Origin: Spinellus fusiger
Taxonomy: Eukaryota > Mucoromycota > Mucoromycetes > Mucorales > Phycomycetaceae
Reading direction: 5' to 3'
Length of the DNA: 64,000 nt
NCBI GenBank assembly: GCA_025094145.1
Contig: JALLLS010000022.1
Location: 62,001 to 126,000, forward strand
Part shown: positions 61,797-64,000 of the stretch, one piece after another
How positions within the stretch are numbered: position 1 is the first letter of the stretch
How the letters are laid out: each line of letters begins with the position of its first letter
Position numbers and translations under genes: made by a program
Notes under the pieces: model-generated
Seen by the model: only the letters and a program-made list of their open reading frames with translations
Databases searched by the model: none
Told to the model about the DNA's origin: nothing

Positions 61797-63904
61797 AATG
61801 AATACCAGAGAGTGTGGTGGAGTGGAAGGGTGTTTTTAGCTGGGAAGAACGGCACAAACAAAGTCACTGAGTCTTTTTCTCTGTCTTTTGTGGTGTGCAG
61901 GTGTAGAATGTAGATAAGTGTAAGAGAGGTGTAAGATAACCTATATAAATATAAATATAAATAAATATAAATATATAGGTGGGGTTAGCACAGCCCAAGT
62001 GGATGTAGTGACAAGAAGAGGAGCTTACCGGGGCGCACTGAGCATAGTCTTTGATATCAGGCGTGACGTCGTTATGGAGAGATACTTTTTGTCTCTCTTT
62101 TTTGTCTCTCTTTTGTCTCTTTCTTTACACACCCAAGGATTTTTCTGGCCTTTAAGCGGTGATATATCTTTCCTTTTATGTCATAATATAAAATTCCCTT
62201 TTATGGATACCTCAATATCAAATTGTATTATCAATGGAATATATTGTTGATGAATAAAATTGTTGATAGATACAATTGTTTATTATAATAGTATAGCTAA
62301 TAATATACTATTACTATAGCTACTGCCCAAGTATATTCCCTCATAGCAATAGAATCCACACCCTAAAAGCCTTGTACTTTGTTCTTGAAAGATAGATAAC
62401 TATGATCAGGAGTATACCCTAGACATTATTGATAGTATAGAAGACCACCTGAGACTGACTTGAAAGGAGTCTTTAGTTGCCTAATAATAATACAATAAGT
62501 GTCTTGTGGAATACAATGAGCTCAAGCCCAGATGATGACACTGCTTACCTTTTTATCACTAGAATAGTCCTTGATAGTATCTATCACTTCCTTCTATTGT
62601 TTCTCTTTGTCAATAATGGCACATTACCTTGCTCAGTTATGCTCATCTTGACAAGTACTTGGGTGTTAAGTTGTATATGCAGTGTGGGAAATAACAAGAG
62701 GACGGGATTGTCAAAACAAATAATAGTTTCTCTCTCTCTATTCTGATAGTGTATACACTAGCCTCCACTCATAAAATTCTTAAGTCAAATTCACAAGTCA
62801 AACAATTCACACTCTATTTGCCTTGAGCCTAAAGTCCAGTATTAGAACAGTACCTTGTTATCAGTAATTACTATTGTTAACACCAGTTACAATGAGACTG
62901 TTGAAGCAATTATGAATATTGAGTCAATGAATGGCTATAATATTCTTAATGTAAGTGAATTTGGCTCTATTTTATGGACAATGACCACTAGAGTTGATTC
63001 CGTGTGAGTCCTACAATAAATCTTTCTTAAACAGTGTCATATTGCAAATACTGTGGGCTTATGGATAGCACATGTTAAACATTAAATGCAGTGATTGAGT
63101 TGTAATGTCAAGTTCACTTCTCCCTTTTATCCAACTTTATAGTGTTTAATTGGACAGTCAATAGCCAATGCTAAAACAGACAGACAGTGAAAATGTTCTT
63201 TTTAAACACATTAGCCCATAAGAAAAATAGTGTGATTATATTGTTCATGTATTTCCCTTTATATCCCAAAAATTTTCTGTTGCTATGAGACAGGAGACAC
63301 ACAGGACCTTGTAAGGCTGGCTACTCACACAGGAATTGACAGAGAAGAGAAGGGTATGGAGTGACAGAAGGCAAACTAGTGGCTGTAATAATAATGGCAC
63401 CAATGCGGAGATAAAGAAAGAAAAGTCGAGAACAAGAAACAGTCAGCTGTCCAAGTCCTTAAAGCCTATCTTGTTTATACTCTAGGAATCTGCTCAGATC
63501 AAAGTCTATTTTATTAAAAATGTAGACAATTACACTTTTTATGTTAGTTTGGCATTTCTTTTACTATGAATTTGATTATGAATTTGACTATTTTGCTATT
63601 CTCAATTAATAGCTATGGCTTTCATAGAACATCCAAGCAGACTGGGAAAGGTGGCTGCCCTATCCTACAGTGTGTATAATCTTGGTCCTGTATTTCAAGG
63701 CCATAGAATTCAATAAAGTGATTTTATTGTAAATAAAGTTTCTCTCTTCCCTTGAAACATACATAGGACAAGAGAATGAGATCCATCTCTAAATTTACAG
63801 AGATGTTATTATCGTATAGCTTTGATCCTTATAGCTTAAAAATATATAAAAGTAGCCTCAAGATCTATACTATGTAACTTTGTAAAATATATCTTTTATT
63901 CTGC
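61797..63904. other. Gene-free region upstream of the RalGAP gene
   Basis: A short GC-richer segment near 62000-62070 ends, on the minus strand, in a GTAAGC donor-like site, which could be a 5' untranslated exon of the RalGAP gene. The rest is AT-rich with no supported gene. Confidence 0.5.
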
Positions 63905-64000
63905 AATAAAGGGCACTGTGGTTATCAACAGGACAACTAGAGAGATACATCTGTAGTTGTTTGGTCTCTAGCAGGGACAACAAAATAGAGTATTGGATAC
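63905..64000 (+). mobile_element. Third copy (partial) of the Fanzor-carrying element, cut by the window edge
   Basis: The reverse complement of this stretch matches copy 1 at about 27606-27700 (GTATCCAATACTCTATTTTG and onward to GATAACCACAGTGCCCTTTA) almost base for base. It is therefore inverted relative to copies 1 and 2. Similarity stops at about 63905 without a recognisable inverted-repeat end, so this end is truncated or diverged. The rest of the copy lies beyond the right edge. Confidence 0.75.

Overview
The window is nuclear DNA from a filamentous fungus, most likely an early-diverging (zygomycete-grade, Mucoromycota-like) lineage. Genes are split by many short spliceosomal introns (about 40-170 bp, GTAAGT-type donors, a few GC donors). 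Intergenic DNA is AT-rich and crowded with micro- and minisatellites. The gene set includes a RalGAP-alpha-like protein, a STYX-like phosphatase and THOC7, which budding yeast lacks or keeps only in divergent form. The exact genus cannot be fixed from the sequence alone.

Layout, left to right. 1-2.6 kb has no gene. 2.6-25.9 kb is a dense housekeeping block: IDI1, a Ser-rich unknown, a PQ-loop scramblase-type protein (ANY1/SLC66A2), endopolyphosphatase PPN1, a small ubiquitin-like protein, COX18 (-), ADK1, a RAD60/ESC2/NIP45 SUMO-like protein (-), SCY1/SCYL2 pseudokinase, COQ11-like reductase, THOC7, QCR6 (-), DCN1 (-) and AIM24. 26.5-27.8 kb is a degenerate transposon. About 28.09-28.69 kb is a strong candidate for the nuclear RNase P RNA gene. 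29.1-31.3 kb holds a SIR2/HST2 deacetylase and a CHZ1-like histone chaperone (-). 32.0-33.1 kb is a second, shorter copy of the transposon. 33.8-41.6 kb holds STYX, a DMT-family transporter, a gene-poor stretch with a 28-bp minisatellite, NAP1 and a ubiquitin-like protein with an LRGG motif. 43.4-53 kb holds an F-box/RCC1 protein (-), two unknowns (-; one a PPxY membrane protein) and a glutaminyl cyclase (-). 53.3-61.8 kb is one very long minus-strand gene, a RalGAP alpha subunit with a C-terminal Rap/Ran-GAP domain. The last 2 kb has no gene until a third transposon fragment enters at the right edge.

The two main discoveries are non-standard features. First, three related repeats carry broken minus-strand coding sequence with the C-terminal signature of Fanzor/TnpB RNA-guided nucleases (a CxxC...CxxC zinc ribbon followed by WNRDVNASKN). 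The two complete copies sit between short terminal inverted repeats flanked by TA, as in Tc1/mariner-type elements. Second, an unannotated RNA gene between a transposon and SIR2 carries the conserved RNase P P4-forming segments, closed by a 17-bp P1 helix, and may contain an intron-like insertion.

Many genes are mitochondrial (COX18, COQ11, QCR6, AIM24), chromatin or mRNP related (NAP1, CHZ1, SIR2, THOC7, RAD60-like) or ubiquitin related (DCN1, F-box/RCC1, UBL proteins). No operon-like logic is expected in a fungus, and the neighbours look functionally independent. Exon boundaries were derived by eye from splice consensus and family conservation. They are precise where exon coordinates are quoted and approximate elsewhere.
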